From positions 1 through 64,000 of the forward strand of contig NZ_JFHD01000012.1 in assembly GCF_000698575.1 (NCBI RefSeq): a stretch of DNA of 64,000 bases, in the 5' to 3' direction. Source of the DNA: Caballeronia zhejiangensis (GTDB taxonomy: Bacteria > Pseudomonadota > Gammaproteobacteria > Burkholderiales > Burkholderiaceae). The notes beneath the pieces are model-generated. The model made no database searches and was not told the origin of the DNA. It was given only the letters and a program-made list of their open reading frames with translations. Positions 1-8,320 of the stretch are shown piece after piece. Numbering within the stretch: position 1 is the first letter of the stretch; every line of letters begins with the position of its first letter. Made by a program: the position numbers and the translations under genes.

Positions 1-1
1 C

Positions 2-985
2 GAAGTCGCGGCGCTGACGCGCGTCGCCGGTCCGGCGATCGTCACGCCCGCGTTTCCCGCGACGGGCCGCACGGTGCGCGATGCGCGCGTGTTCGTGCGC
101 GGCGTGCCGCTCGAAGACACGGAAACGTGGCAGCTCGAACACGCCGGGCAGCATGCCGGCTTGCGCGAGTTGCTGGACGCGGTCGGCCTGCGCGCCGCGC
201 ATGTTCCGCTCGATGCGTTCCGCGCCGCGCCGCAGGAAGTCGCGCTGATGATCGCGTCGGCGGCGGCGTCGGGCAATGGCATCGACGCGATCATCGTCGA
301 TGCCGAAACCAGCGACGATCTCGCATCGCTCGCACGCGTGAGCGCTTCCGTCGATGAGCCGTTCTTCTGGGTCGGCTCCGGCGGACTCGCCCGCGAACTC
401 GCCGCGCTGCCCGATCTCTTCGATACCGACGCTTCCACGCAGTCGGCGAGCATTATCGAACCGGCGCAAGGCCCGATTCTCGCGCTCGTCGGCAGCCTGT
501 CGGCCATCTCCGAACGTCAATGCGCGCTGCTGTGCGCCGAAGCCGGCGTGTGCGAAATGATCGTGCCGCCCGCCGTGTTGCGCGACGGCGCGCGTCATCC
601 GCAATGGCAAACGTGGAGCGCGCGCATCGGCGACGCGGTGCGCGGCAAGGAAGACGCGATCGTGCGAATCGGCCGCGACGACGCGTTCGATCCCGCCGAG
701 GGCGCCCGCTTGTCGAACGCGCTCGCCGCGCTCGTCGCGCCGCATTTCGATGCGCTCGGCGGGCTGATCGCGACCGGCGGCGAAACGGCGCGCGCGATGC
801 TCGCCGCCGCGAACGTCGGCAGCCTCGAACTCGTGCGCGAAATCGAAGCGGGCGTCGCGCTCGGACGGCCATCGAACGGCAAAGGGCCGTCGGTCGTCAC
901 CAAGGCCGGCGCGTTCGGCAGCGAGCACGCGCTGCTCGGCGCGTACCTGCATTTGCGCGGCGCGGATATTCCCCTCGCGCGTTGA
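2..985 (+). CDS. Four-carbon acid sugar kinase (DUF1537), C-terminal part
   Basis: Members of this family (YgbK/DtnK/DenK) phosphorylate D-threonate, D-erythronate and related acid sugars with ATP in the cytoplasm. The frame is open to the window edge, and residues encoded before the first GTG (position 74) include the family signature TPAFPATGRT, so the gene starts upstream and is 5-prime partial. The C-terminal nucleotide-binding domain is visible: GPILALVGSLSAISERQ, then GGLIATGGETARAML and a closing VTKAGAFGSEHAL segment. It ends 35 bases before pdxA2 on the same strand. This is the standard kinase-dehydrogenase pairing that turns D-threonate or D-erythronate into dihydroxyacetone phosphate. 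The exact substrate cannot be told from this fragment. Confidence 0.85.
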   Translation, partial: EVAALTRVAGPAIVTPAFPATGRTVRDARVFVRGVPLEDTETWQLEHAGQHAGLRELLDAVGLRAAHVPLDAFRAAPQEVALMIASAAASGNGIDAIIVDAETSDDLASLARVSASVDEPFFWVGSGGLARELAALPDLFDTDASTQSASIIEPAQGPILALVGSLSAISERQCALLCAEAGVCEMIVPPAVLRDGARHPQWQTWSARIGDAVRGKEDAIVRIGRDDAFDPAEGARLSNALAALVAPHFDALGGLIATGGETARAMLAAANVGSLELVREIEAGVALGRPSNGKGPSVVTKAGAFGSEHALLGAYLHLRGADIPLAR

Positions 986-1020
986 AGCGCGTTGAAAACA
1001 GACATCACCAGACGAAAATC

Positions 1021-2022
1021 ATGAGCAACTATCTCCCCGTAATCGGCATCACGATGGGCGACGCAAGCGGCGTCGGACCGGAAGTCGTCGTCAAGAGCCT
1101 CGCGCACGACGCGGTCTACAAGCAGTGCCGTCCGCTCGTGATCGGCGATGCGCGGCGTCTCGAACGCGCCAACGAAATCGTCGGCGGCAAGGCGACGGTG
1201 CGGCGCATCAAGGACGCGACCGAAGCGCGCTACGAGCCGGGCGTGATCGACTGCATCGACCTCGGTCTCATTCCCGACGACCTGCCCTTCGGCGAACTGT
1301 CGGCCGTTGCGGGCGATGCGGCTTACCAGTACATCGCGCGCGCCGTGGAACTGGCGCAGGCGAATCAGATCGACGCGATCTGCACCGCGCCGCTCAACAA
1401 GGAAGCGCTGCACGCGGGCGGCCACAAGTTTCCGGGCCATACGGAAATGCTCGCGCATCTGACGGGCGTGGAAGAAGTGTCGATGATGCTCGTCGCGCCG
1501 CAATTGCGCGTGATTCACGTGACGACGCATATCGGCATCATCGATGCGATCCGCAAGATCGAGCCGGGTCTCGTGCAACGCACGATCGAGCGCGGCAACG
1601 CGACGCTCGTGAAGGCGGGCATCGCGAAGCCGCGCATCGGCGTGTGCGGGATCAATCCGCACGCGGGCGAGAACGGTCTGTTCGGTTACGGCGAGGAAGA
1701 GGAAAAGATCATTCCCGCGGTGAAGCTCTTGCAGGAACGCGGCCTCGATGTGACCGGCCCGCTGCCCGCCGATACGCTGTTCTATCGCGCGGGGCGTGGC
1801 GACTTCGATCTCGTCGTCGCGATGTATCACGATCAGGGTCACGGTCCGGTGAAGGTGCTCGGTCTCGAAGCGGGCGTGAACGTGACCGTCGGTCTGGATG
1901 TGATCCGCACGTCGGTCGATCACGGCACGGCGTTCGATATCGCGGGCAAGGGCATCGCCGATGAAGGCAGCATGCTCGAAGCGCTGCGTCAGGGCGCGGA
2001 GCTGGCGACGCGGCGTCAATGA
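1021..2022 (+). CDS. pdxA2: 4-phosphothreonate/erythronate dehydrogenase, PdxA2 type
   Basis: This is a 333-residue PdxA-family NAD-dependent dehydrogenase with decarboxylation, probably acting on 4-phospho-D-threonate made by the upstream kinase. The family's Zn-binding histidines are visible in GHTEML, in HVTTHIG and in MYHDQGHGPVK, and the N-terminal ITMGDASGVGPEV is diagnostic. The frame stays open upstream to 520, but that extension is the shadow of the kinase gene. ATG 1021 gives the normal family length and start (MSNYLPVIGITMGDASG). The kinase neighbour points to sugar-acid catabolism rather than pyridoxal phosphate synthesis. A true biosynthetic PdxA cannot be excluded from sequence alone. 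Confidence 0.85.
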   Translation: MSNYLPVIGITMGDASGVGPEVVVKSLAHDAVYKQCRPLVIGDARRLERANEIVGGKATVRRIKDATEARYEPGVIDCIDLGLIPDDLPFGELSAVAGDAAYQYIARAVELAQANQIDAICTAPLNKEALHAGGHKFPGHTEMLAHLTGVEEVSMMLVAPQLRVIHVTTHIGIIDAIRKIEPGLVQRTIERGNATLVKAGIAKPRIGVCGINPHAGENGLFGYGEEEEKIIPAVKLLQERGLDVTGPLPADTLFYRAGRGDFDLVVAMYHDQGHGPVKVLGLEAGVNVTVGLDVIRTSVDHGTAFDIAGKGIADEGSMLEALRQGAELATRRQ

Positions 2023-2070
2023 CGCATATGGCGTGATAATGGGCGCTCCATCGACTCAGGAGCGCCCGAC

Positions 2071-3450
2071 ATGACTTCCTCTCTCGATACGCTGCGCAGC
2101 CTATGGCGCATCGCCGGCTTGCCCGACGATGCGCTTTCTTTCATCGACCTTCCGGGTCGCGATCCGGTTTTCCCTTCCAGTTTCGCTGTCGGCACGGCGG
2201 CGCAGGCGACCATCGGCGCGGCGGCGCTCGCGGCGTGCGAGCTTGGTTTCGCGCGCGGCGTGGAGCGGCAGCGCGTGTCCGTCGACATGACGCACGCGGC
2301 GGTCGAATGCACCGGCGCGTTCACGGTGGACGGCAAGGAGCCGGAGACATGGGGACGCTTCTCCGGTCTCTATCGATGCGCCGATGGCTACGTGCGGATT
2401 CATGCGAACTTCGAACATCATCAGGATGGCGCGCTGCTTCTGCTCGGGCTCGATCCGCGCACCGCGACGCGTGAGGACGCCGAACGCGCGCTGCTTTCGT
2501 GGCGCGCGGGCGACTACGAGAACGCGGCGGCGGAGCGCGGTCTCGTCGTGACGATGCTGCGGACGTTCGACGAATGGGATGCGACGCCGCAGGGCCAGGC
2601 TATCGCCGCGCAGCCGTTGATGACGATCACGCGCATCGGCGATGCGCCCGCGCTTGCGTTGCCTTCTTTATCGGCGGATGCGCGTCCGCTCGATGGCCTG
2701 CGCGTGCTCGATTTCACGCGCATTCTCGCGGGGCCGGTCGGCGGGCGCGCGCTCGCCGCGTTCGGCGCGGACGTGATGCTCGTGAACGGGCCGCATCTGC
2801 CGAACATTCCGGCTATCGCGGATACGAGCCGCGGAAAACGATCGGCGCTGCTCGATCTTCGGTCGCCTTCGGATCGCGAGACGCTCTGGCATCTCATCGA
2901 TGACGCGCATGTGTTCGCGCAGGGGTATCGGCCGGGCGGGATCGCGTCGCTGGGATTCGGGCCGGATGAAGTGGCGCGGCATCGGCCGGGCATCGTTTAT
3001 ACGTCGTTGAGCGCGTATGGCGCCGAGGGACCGTGGGCCGCGCGACGCGGTTTCGATTCGCTCGTGCAGACCGCGATGGGCTTCAACGCGGCGGAGGGAG
3101 AAGCAGCCGGCGAGAGCAAGCCGCGCGTCTTGCCGATGCAGATGCTCGACATGGCGAGCGGATTTTTGATGGCGTTCGGCGCGGCGGCGGCGCTGTGGAA
3201 GCAGCAGCGTGAGGGCGGAAGCTGGCATGTGGAGGTTTCGCTCGCGCAGACGGGACATTGGTTGCGCGGGCTCGGGCGTGTGGACGGCGGGTTCGCTATC
3301 GCAAAGCCGGATCTCGCGCCGTATATGGAGCGGTATGAATCGGGATTCGGTGCGTTGATGGCGGTGCGGCCGAGCGCGCAACTTGCGCGGACGCCGGCGG
3401 GGTATGCGAGGGAATCGGCGCCGCCGGGGACGGCGCAGGCGCGGTGGTGA
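2071..3450 (+). CDS. CoA transferase family III (CaiB/BaiF)
   Basis: A 459-residue cytoplasmic enzyme expected to move CoA between carboxylic acids. The family core LRVLDFTRILAGPVGGRALAAFGADV lies around residues 210-236, followed by SRGKRSALLDL and GIVYTSLSAYG. A family-like but degenerate N-terminal half (about 200 residues) precedes it, so this is the two-repeat or long form. AGGAG lies just before ATG 2071. It sits 48 bases after pdxA2 but has its own ribosome binding site, and I see no functional link to threonate catabolism. The substrate is unknown. Confidence 0.8.
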   Translation: MTSSLDTLRSLWRIAGLPDDALSFIDLPGRDPVFPSSFAVGTAAQATIGAAALAACELGFARGVERQRVSVDMTHAAVECTGAFTVDGKEPETWGRFSGLYRCADGYVRIHANFEHHQDGALLLLGLDPRTATREDAERALLSWRAGDYENAAAERGLVVTMLRTFDEWDATPQGQAIAAQPLMTITRIGDAPALALPSLSADARPLDGLRVLDFTRILAGPVGGRALAAFGADVMLVNGPHLPNIPAIADTSRGKRSALLDLRSPSDRETLWHLIDDAHVFAQGYRPGGIASLGFGPDEVARHRPGIVYTSLSAYGAEGPWAARRGFDSLVQTAMGFNAAEGEAAGESKPRVLPMQMLDMASGFLMAFGAAAALWKQQREGGSWHVEVSLAQTGHWLRGLGRVDGGFAIAKPDLAPYMERYESGFGALMAVRPSAQLARTPAGYARESAPPGTAQARW

Positions 3451-3640
3451 GGGGTGGGCTTGCGCAGTCGAGCGAGTAACGACGGTCGATGGACCGCTTG
3501 GTCGACGGAGTCCTTACTTTTATTCAGATAAGTCTCCTTGCGCTCACTGTGATGTCCATCTAAAAGTCGTGGTCAGTGTCAACTCTCGGCCGATCGTCAG
3601 GCATTCCGCCTGACATCCCCGATTTCGCACGGATCACGCA

Positions 3641-4843
3641 ATGGAAGCACAATCAAAGCGATCCACCGCCCTCGCGCGCTGGATCACGGGCAGGCAGAAC
3701 TACTATCTCAAGGTGCGAGGCGCACCGCCGAGCGATGGCCTCTCGATCATCTCCGTCAAGGCGATCGAACGGCTAGGCAGTCCGTATCACATCACGATTG
3801 AACTGACCGCCAAGGTGGAACTGGCGCGCGCCGACTATCTCGGGCACAACGCGACGTTCAGCATCGAGCCGTTACCCGGCGACGGCACGCCGCGCGAGTG
3901 GAACGGCAACATCACGCGCTTCACACGAACTCGCAAGACGCGCGACTTCTGCGCGTATCGCGTCGTCGTCGAATCGCCGCTTGCGCGTTTGCGCATCACC
4001 AAGCGCTCGCGCATCTATCAGAACAAGACCGTGCCCGAGATCATCGAGACGATCTTGCGCGATCACGATTTCCTCACGCATCAGTTCGCGTTCAAGCTGC
4101 GGCGCAAGTTTCCGAAGCTCGTCTTTCACATGCAGCATCAGCTATCGGACTGGGCGTTCATTCATCTGTTGATGCGTCAGGCGGGGCTGTTCTGTTACAC
4201 GCGCCCCGGCGATTTCGGCGATCAGGTCATCTTCGCCGATGACATCGATGGATACGACTATTCGCTGCGCGCCAACGTGCTCTATCGCGAGACTTCAGGG
4301 CTGGAAACGGGCCACGAAGCGGTCTTGTCGTTGCAGCAGCAGAGTGTGACCGTCGCGCAGTCGATCCGCGTTCGCGACTACAACCCCCTGCGTTCATGGG
4401 AGCCGATCGAAGCGCAAGTCAATCTCGCGCGCGACGATAAAACCACCTACGGACAGTCCTATACGTGGGGCAGCCGCCATCTCGACGCCGACGCCGCCAA
4501 GTTCGAAGCGCAACTGCGGCACGAAGAAGCGCTGTCCGGACAGATCCGTTTTGACGGCAAGAGCACGGTGTCGGCGTTCTGTCCGGGGCTGGTGGTGCGG
4601 CTCGACGAGACGCTGCCCGATGCGCCGCATGGCATGGTGCTGTCGGAAGTGATCCACGAAGCCGGACGCGACAAGTCGTATCACAACACGTTCCGGGCCA
4701 TTCCTGCCGACCGCCCCTACCGGATTCCGATGCAGGAGCACTCCTGGCCGAAGATCGTCGGCACGTTGAGCGCGCGTGTTACCACGCGTGACGACAGCGA
4801 TTACGCCGAGCTGGACGAGATCATCGATGCGTTGACGTTCTGA
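3641..4843 (+). pseudogene. vgrG: Truncated VgrG (T6SS spike), joined to primase coding DNA
   Basis: VgrG trimers form the membrane-piercing spike of type VI secretion. This 400-residue product holds the gp27/gpD-like N-terminal part, with hallmarks such as TRTRKTRDFCAYRVVVESPLA and LSDWAFIHLLMRQAGLFCY, and the linker WPKIVGTLSARVTT. It stops right after DDSDYAELDE, where VgrG normally runs into the OB-fold and beta-helix needle. The last residues, IIDALTF, do not read as VgrG. They read as TOPRIM motif I of the primase whose coding frame continues beyond the TGA at 4841. The needle and any effector tail are therefore lost, and secretion function is unlikely. No strong Shine-Dalgarno is seen before ATG 3641. 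Recognition of the family is confident; the truncation is seen directly. Confidence 0.85.
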
Positions 4844-4861
4844 AGCGCGGGCTATACGAAC

Positions 4862-7024
4862 GTGACGGCGGCGTTCGGCGTGGAGGGATTCACGGACGAT
4901 CACCTGGCGCTCATCAAGGCGTTGGGGGTGGAGCGCGTGATCATTGCGTTCGATCGGGATGCGGCGGGCGATGCGGGCGCGGCGAAGCTCGCGGAGCGGC
5001 TGATGGCGGAGGGTTTCGGCTGCTATCGGCTGAAGCTGCCGCACGGTCTGGACGCGAATGAATATGCGCTGAAGGTCACGCCTGCATCGAAGAGTCTGGG
5101 TGCGCTGATTCGCGCTGCGGAATGGCTCGGGAACGGGAAGGCGCCAGAGCGCGCGGCGTCGCCCGATCTGGCCGCAGTGGTGAAGCCCGCGCCTTCTTTA
5201 GCCGCTAAAGAAGCGGTTGAAGCGGCGTCGGAAAAATTACACCCTGTCAGTTCTCTGCCTGCTGCTGTGGAGCCAGCCGCGCCGGCGTTGGAGATCGCGT
5301 GTGAGGTGAGCGAAGCGGAGATCGTGTTTGCGTTGGGCGCGGTGCGTTATCGGGTGCGCGGATTCGATGCGAAAGCGGCGGGCGTGCTGAAGGTGAACGT
5401 GCTGGCCAGTTCCGGCGAATGGTTCCATGTAGACACGCTGGACCTGTACCACGCGAAGGCGCGGACGAACTACATCGCGCGCGTGGCGGCGGAGTTGCGC
5501 GTCAAAGAGGAAACGGTGAAGGCCGACCTGGGGCGCGTGCTGCTGAAGCTGGAGCTGTTGCAGGCGCAGGCGGACGCGCCCGCGTCATCGCAAGACATGA
5601 GCGAGGCGGATCGGCGCGCGGCGCTGGAGCTGCTGAACGCGCCGGACTTGCTCGGGCGGATCGTGGCGGACTTCGCGGCGTGCGGCGTGGTGGGTGAAGA
5701 GACCAATAAGCTCGTTGGCTACTTGGCGGCGGTGTCGAGGAAGCTGGATACGCCGCTGGCGGTGGTGATTCAATCGAGCAGCGCGGCGGGCAAGAGTTCG
5801 CTCATGGATGCGGTGCTGGCGTTCGTGCCGGAGGAAGAGCGCATCAAGTACAGCGAGATGACGGGACAAAGCCTGTTCTACATGGGCGAGACGAATCTGA
5901 AACACAAGGTGCTGGCGATCTGCGAAGAGGAAGGCGCGAGCCGTGCGGCGTATGCGCTCAAGCTGTTGCAGTCGGACGGCGAGCTGACGATTGCTTCGAC
6001 GGGCAAGGACGCGGAGACGGGCAATCTGGTGACGCAGGAATATCGCGTGGAAGGACCGGTGTCGGTCATGCTGATCTATGTGCGCTTGTATGTGGAATGG
6101 CTGGAGGCGACGGGTCGCACGGAACAAACGGTAAAAGGCCGCGCGGTGCGGCTTGAGCGGTTCGTTGGATGGTGCGAGGTGCGCGGTCTGAGTCAGCCCG
6201 AAGAGATCACGCGGGCGGTGCTGGAGGCGTATCAACGGTATCTGTACCTGTATCGGAAGAAGGATGGCAAGCCGCTGTCGATCCGCACGCAGGAGACGAT
6301 GCTCACGCCGCTGCGCGGGTGGTGCAAGTGGCTGGCACGCGAGCGGTACGTGCAGTACAACGCGGCCTCGGAGCTGGTGTTGCCGCGTGCGCCGAAGCTG
6401 CTGCCGCGCGTGGTGCTGTCGGTGGTGCAGGTGGAGCGGCTGATGGCGCAGCCGGACGTGAGCGGGAACACGGGTGCGCGCGACCGGGCGATGCTGGAGG
6501 TGTTGTACAGCACGGGGATGCGTCGCATGGAGCTGATGAACCTGACGGTATCGGAGATCGATCTGGAAGGACGCACGGTGATGATTCGCCAGGGCAAGGG
6601 ACGGCGCGACCGGTATATCCCGATGGGCGAGCGGGCGTGTTACTGGGTTCAGCGTTATCTGGATGAAGTCAGGCCGCACCTGGTGGTGCGCGAGGCGTGG
6701 ACGCTGTTTCTGACGGATTACGGCGAGGCGTACAGCGGCAATCGGTTGACGGATCTGGTGAAGCGGTACATGGAGTTGGCGGGCATCGGCAACGGCGCGT
6801 GTCACGCGTTACGTCATGCGTGCGCGACGCACATGCTGGAGAACGGCGCGGACGTGCGGTTCATCCAGGCGCTGCTCGGTCACGCGGATCTGTCGAGCAC
6901 GCAGATTTACACGCAGGTGGCGATCGGCAAGCTCAAGGAGATTCACGCGGCCACGCATCCGGCGAAGCTGACCGCTTCTCTCTTAGCTGCCATTGATGCC
7001 GAGGCGGACGAGGACGCGCAGTAA
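4862..7024 (+). CDS. Chimeric TOPRIM primase/ATPase remnant fused to a tyrosine recombinase
   Basis: Residues 1-400 match the downstream half of mobile-element CHC2/TOPRIM primases. A TOPRIM acidic motif lies at FDRDAAGD (about residues 29-36) and a P-loop-like SSSAAGKSS near residue 305, followed by the conserved MTGQSLFYMGETNLKHK. After GPVSVML (near 6072) the frame switches without a break to a XerC-like recombinase. That part has a SAM-like N-terminal domain, then arginine in STGMRRMEL, GKGRRDR, HALRHACATH and GHADLSSTQIYTQV, so the R, H-x-x-R, H and Tyr catalytic set is present. The GTG at 4862 is only the first start after the in-frame TGA at 4841. The CHC2 zinc finger and TOPRIM motif I are missing or lie before the stop, and the primase C-terminus is missing at the second joint. 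The recombinase half could still work; the primase half probably cannot. Confidence 0.7.
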   Translation: MTAAFGVEGFTDDHLALIKALGVERVIIAFDRDAAGDAGAAKLAERLMAEGFGCYRLKLPHGLDANEYALKVTPASKSLGALIRAAEWLGNGKAPERAASPDLAAVVKPAPSLAAKEAVEAASEKLHPVSSLPAAVEPAAPALEIACEVSEAEIVFALGAVRYRVRGFDAKAAGVLKVNVLASSGEWFHVDTLDLYHAKARTNYIARVAAELRVKEETVKADLGRVLLKLELLQAQADAPASSQDMSEADRRAALELLNAPDLLGRIVADFAACGVVGEETNKLVGYLAAVSRKLDTPLAVVIQSSSAAGKSSLMDAVLAFVPEEERIKYSEMTGQSLFYMGETNLKHKVLAICEEEGASRAAYALKLLQSDGELTIASTGKDAETGNLVTQEYRVEGPVSVMLIYVRLYVEWLEATGRTEQTVKGRAVRLERFVGWCEVRGLSQPEEITRAVLEAYQRYLYLYRKKDGKPLSIRTQETMLTPLRGWCKWLARERYVQYNAASELVLPRAPKLLPRVVLSVVQVERLMAQPDVSGNTGARDRAMLEVLYSTGMRRMELMNLTVSEIDLEGRTVMIRQGKGRRDRYIPMGERACYWVQRYLDEVRPHLVVREAWTLFLTDYGEAYSGNRLTDLVKRYMELAGIGNGACHALRHACATHMLENGADVRFIQALLGHADLSSTQIYTQVAIGKLKEIHAATHPAKLTASLLAAIDAEADEDAQ

Positions 7025-7036
7025 AAAGTGAAGGAC

Positions 7037-7152
7037 GAAGAACCGGCGTCATCGACGGGACTGCGTGAGTGATGCGCCGAATAAAAGTGAAGAACGAGAA
7101 AGGCGCATCCAGAGAAGGAAGAACCGGCGTCGTCGACGCGGTGTCGTGAGTG
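7037..7152 (+). repeat. Direct repeat pair behind the recombinase gene
   Basis: Positions 7037-7072 and 7118-7152 share gaagaaccggcgtc(a/g)tcgacg and the closing cgtgagtga, with similar AAGTGAAG-type sequence in front of each copy. They lie immediately after the recombinase stop and may be recombinase binding sites or a decayed tandem duplication. Confidence 0.6.
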
Positions 7153-7244
7153 AAGCCAAAGAAGGAAGTGCGGCCCTGCGGGCCGAAGCGCACGAAGGGC
7201 CGGGGGTAAATGCGCTGCGCACATTTAACATAACGCAAAGGCGC

Positions 7245-7318
7245 ATTAGCGCATTCTGGCGGGCTGGTCTAGCAGCAAGGAACGCTTGCCACTGCCCAGC
7301 CCGCCAGAATGCGCTAAT
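7245..7318. repeat. Perfect 22-base inverted repeat
   Basis: The arm at 7245-7266 (attagcgcattctggcgggc plus tg) is exactly complementary to 7297-7318, with a 30-base loop between. It lacks a T-run, so it is not a standard terminator. It lies 220 bases past the tyrosine recombinase gene and could be an element end or a recombination site, which is an inference. Confidence 0.75.
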
Positions 7319-7563
7319 ACGCGCTATGTCTTGCGCCCCCGGCCCTGCCGGGTGCGCGCTGCGCACAAGAATATTCCAGTGGCCGCGTCGCGGCCAAATC
7401 TGTTGAGCACGAACAAAGCATAGTCAGCGCGCACGCGCGAGTGTGTACAGCCCCGCCGGCGTAGCCTTCGGCCACGCGGGCACCCCCAAGGGGACCAGCG
7501 CCGCTCACGCGGCGAAATCAAAAGCAAATCCAAGTCAAAAGCGAGCGGCTAAAGAGGTAGCGG

Positions 7564-7756
7564 GCGATGCGCCTGCGCAAAAGTGGAGCGTCGGTCTGCG
7601 AGCGCCCTGTTCCGCCGAGTCTGCCGTCTGTCGTCGGCCTGCGGCCGCCGTTAGCCGTCAGCCACGGCGGCCTACGAGCAAGCTTTACTCGGAGAAGTCG
7701 CATAGTTCGGTCTACCGATGAGCGGCTAGAATCACGTCTAGGAAAAAAATTCTGTT
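7564..7756 (+). repeat. Rhs cassette leader repeat, copy A (intact)
   Basis: This segment recurs at 9130-9250 plus 11875-11936. Identical blocks include the 19-mer gtcggcctgcggccgccgt (7633-7651 and 9197-9215), cgagcaagc, gttactcgga-like sequence, gtcgcatagttcgg and ctaccgatgagcg. Copy A carries a single TCGGA (7689-7693) where copy B carries the IS21-family element flanked by two. A TAGAAT hexamer (7727-7732) could be a -10 box reading into the cassette, but the -35 is poor. Weak homology continues through the hairpin region into the Rhs coding remnant. Confidence 0.75.
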
Positions 7757-7822
7757 GGCGAGCGCGCTTCTGGCTGTAGAGGCAAGCCAGATAAGGGATA
7801 GCGCCCCGCGTGCGCGGGGCGC

Positions 7823-8311
7823 GTGTCCTGGCGGTTTGTTTACAATCGGCATCGGTACTATGATCCGGGTAGCGGGCGGTTCATCAGCAAGGATCCGATT
7901 GGGCTGGCGGGTGGGATCAATGTTTATCAATATGCGCCCAACCCGATTGGGTGGATCGATCCGCTTGGGTTGACTGCGGCTGGTAGTCGCCATACGTCAG
8001 GTACTGCGAGACCACCACTTACAGGTGCGGCACCAAATTCGATTTACACGAAGAGCAACGCGACAGGAACTGTCGCAGTGCAGAATTCGGTCTACGATCA
8101 CAATGGTGACCTAATTGGGCAAGTGGATTTTAAAGACCACGGTGGATGTGCATGCTCTGGCCATGCCCATTTATTTCATCCGCCAGGCAGTGCGGCGAGT
8201 GTGGCTGCGGCGCATGGTCCCGGTGCTCCTCATATTCCACCAGCCGATGTCCCTGCTGAATGGAAGGCAATTCCGCTGGGTATGACACCGGCGACACCTA
8301 TTGGACAGTAG
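7823..8311 (+). CDS. Orphan Rhs C-terminal fragment with toxin-like CT domain
   Basis: The 162-residue frame opens with the 3-prime end of an Rhs core ([42 protein letters not shown]), the usual border before a variable CT toxin. The next ~110 residues are a compact, Cys/His-rich domain with [30 protein letters not shown] and a TPIGQ end. It resembles the polymorphic-toxin type 24 group from memory; I could not search, so the activity is unassigned. The start is uncertain: GTG 7823 directly follows a perfect 10-bp hairpin and has no Shine-Dalgarno. The main Rhs core is absent, so the fragment is probably a silent cassette that becomes functional only after recombination. It is followed 9 bases later by a candidate immunity gene. 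Confidence 0.8.
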   Translation: MSWRFVYNRHRYYDPGSGRFISKDPIGLAGGINVYQYAPNPIGWIDPLGLTAAGSRHTSGTARPPLTGAAPNSIYTKSNATGTVAVQNSVYDHNGDLIGQVDFKDHGGCACSGHAHLFHPPGSAASVAAAHGPGAPHIPPADVPAEWKAIPLGMTPATPIGQ

Positions 8312-8320
8312 GAGGCCAAG

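Larger units (their letters stand above)
7025..7822. other. Non-coding stretch between recombinase and Rhs cassette 1
   Basis: I see no convincing gene here. The stretch holds a 36-base direct repeat pair (7037-7152), a perfect 22-base inverted repeat (7245-7318), several GC-rich hairpins (for example tggccgc-gtc-gcggcca near 7380), the first copy of the Rhs leader repeat (7564-7756) and a perfect 10-bp hairpin at 7801-7822 directly in front of the Rhs-CT start. The first 400 bases probably belong to the tail of the primase/recombinase element and the rest to the Rhs cassette; that split is inferred. Confidence 0.6.

Noticed and set aside
520-1020. N-terminal extension of pdxA2 to 520
   Set aside because: It reads as Arg-rich shadow protein of the kinase gene; ATG 1021 gives the family start and length.
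3596-3614. gtcaggc-attcc-gcctgac hairpin before vgrG as terminator
   Set aside because: 7-bp stem without a T-run; too weak to list as a terminator.
7443-7779. Short frames across leader repeat A, some matching frames in copy B ([15 protein letters not shown]-like)
   Set aside because: Frames are not open across both copies, copy B has a stop and no start or ribosome binding site; similarity is explained by DNA-level duplication.
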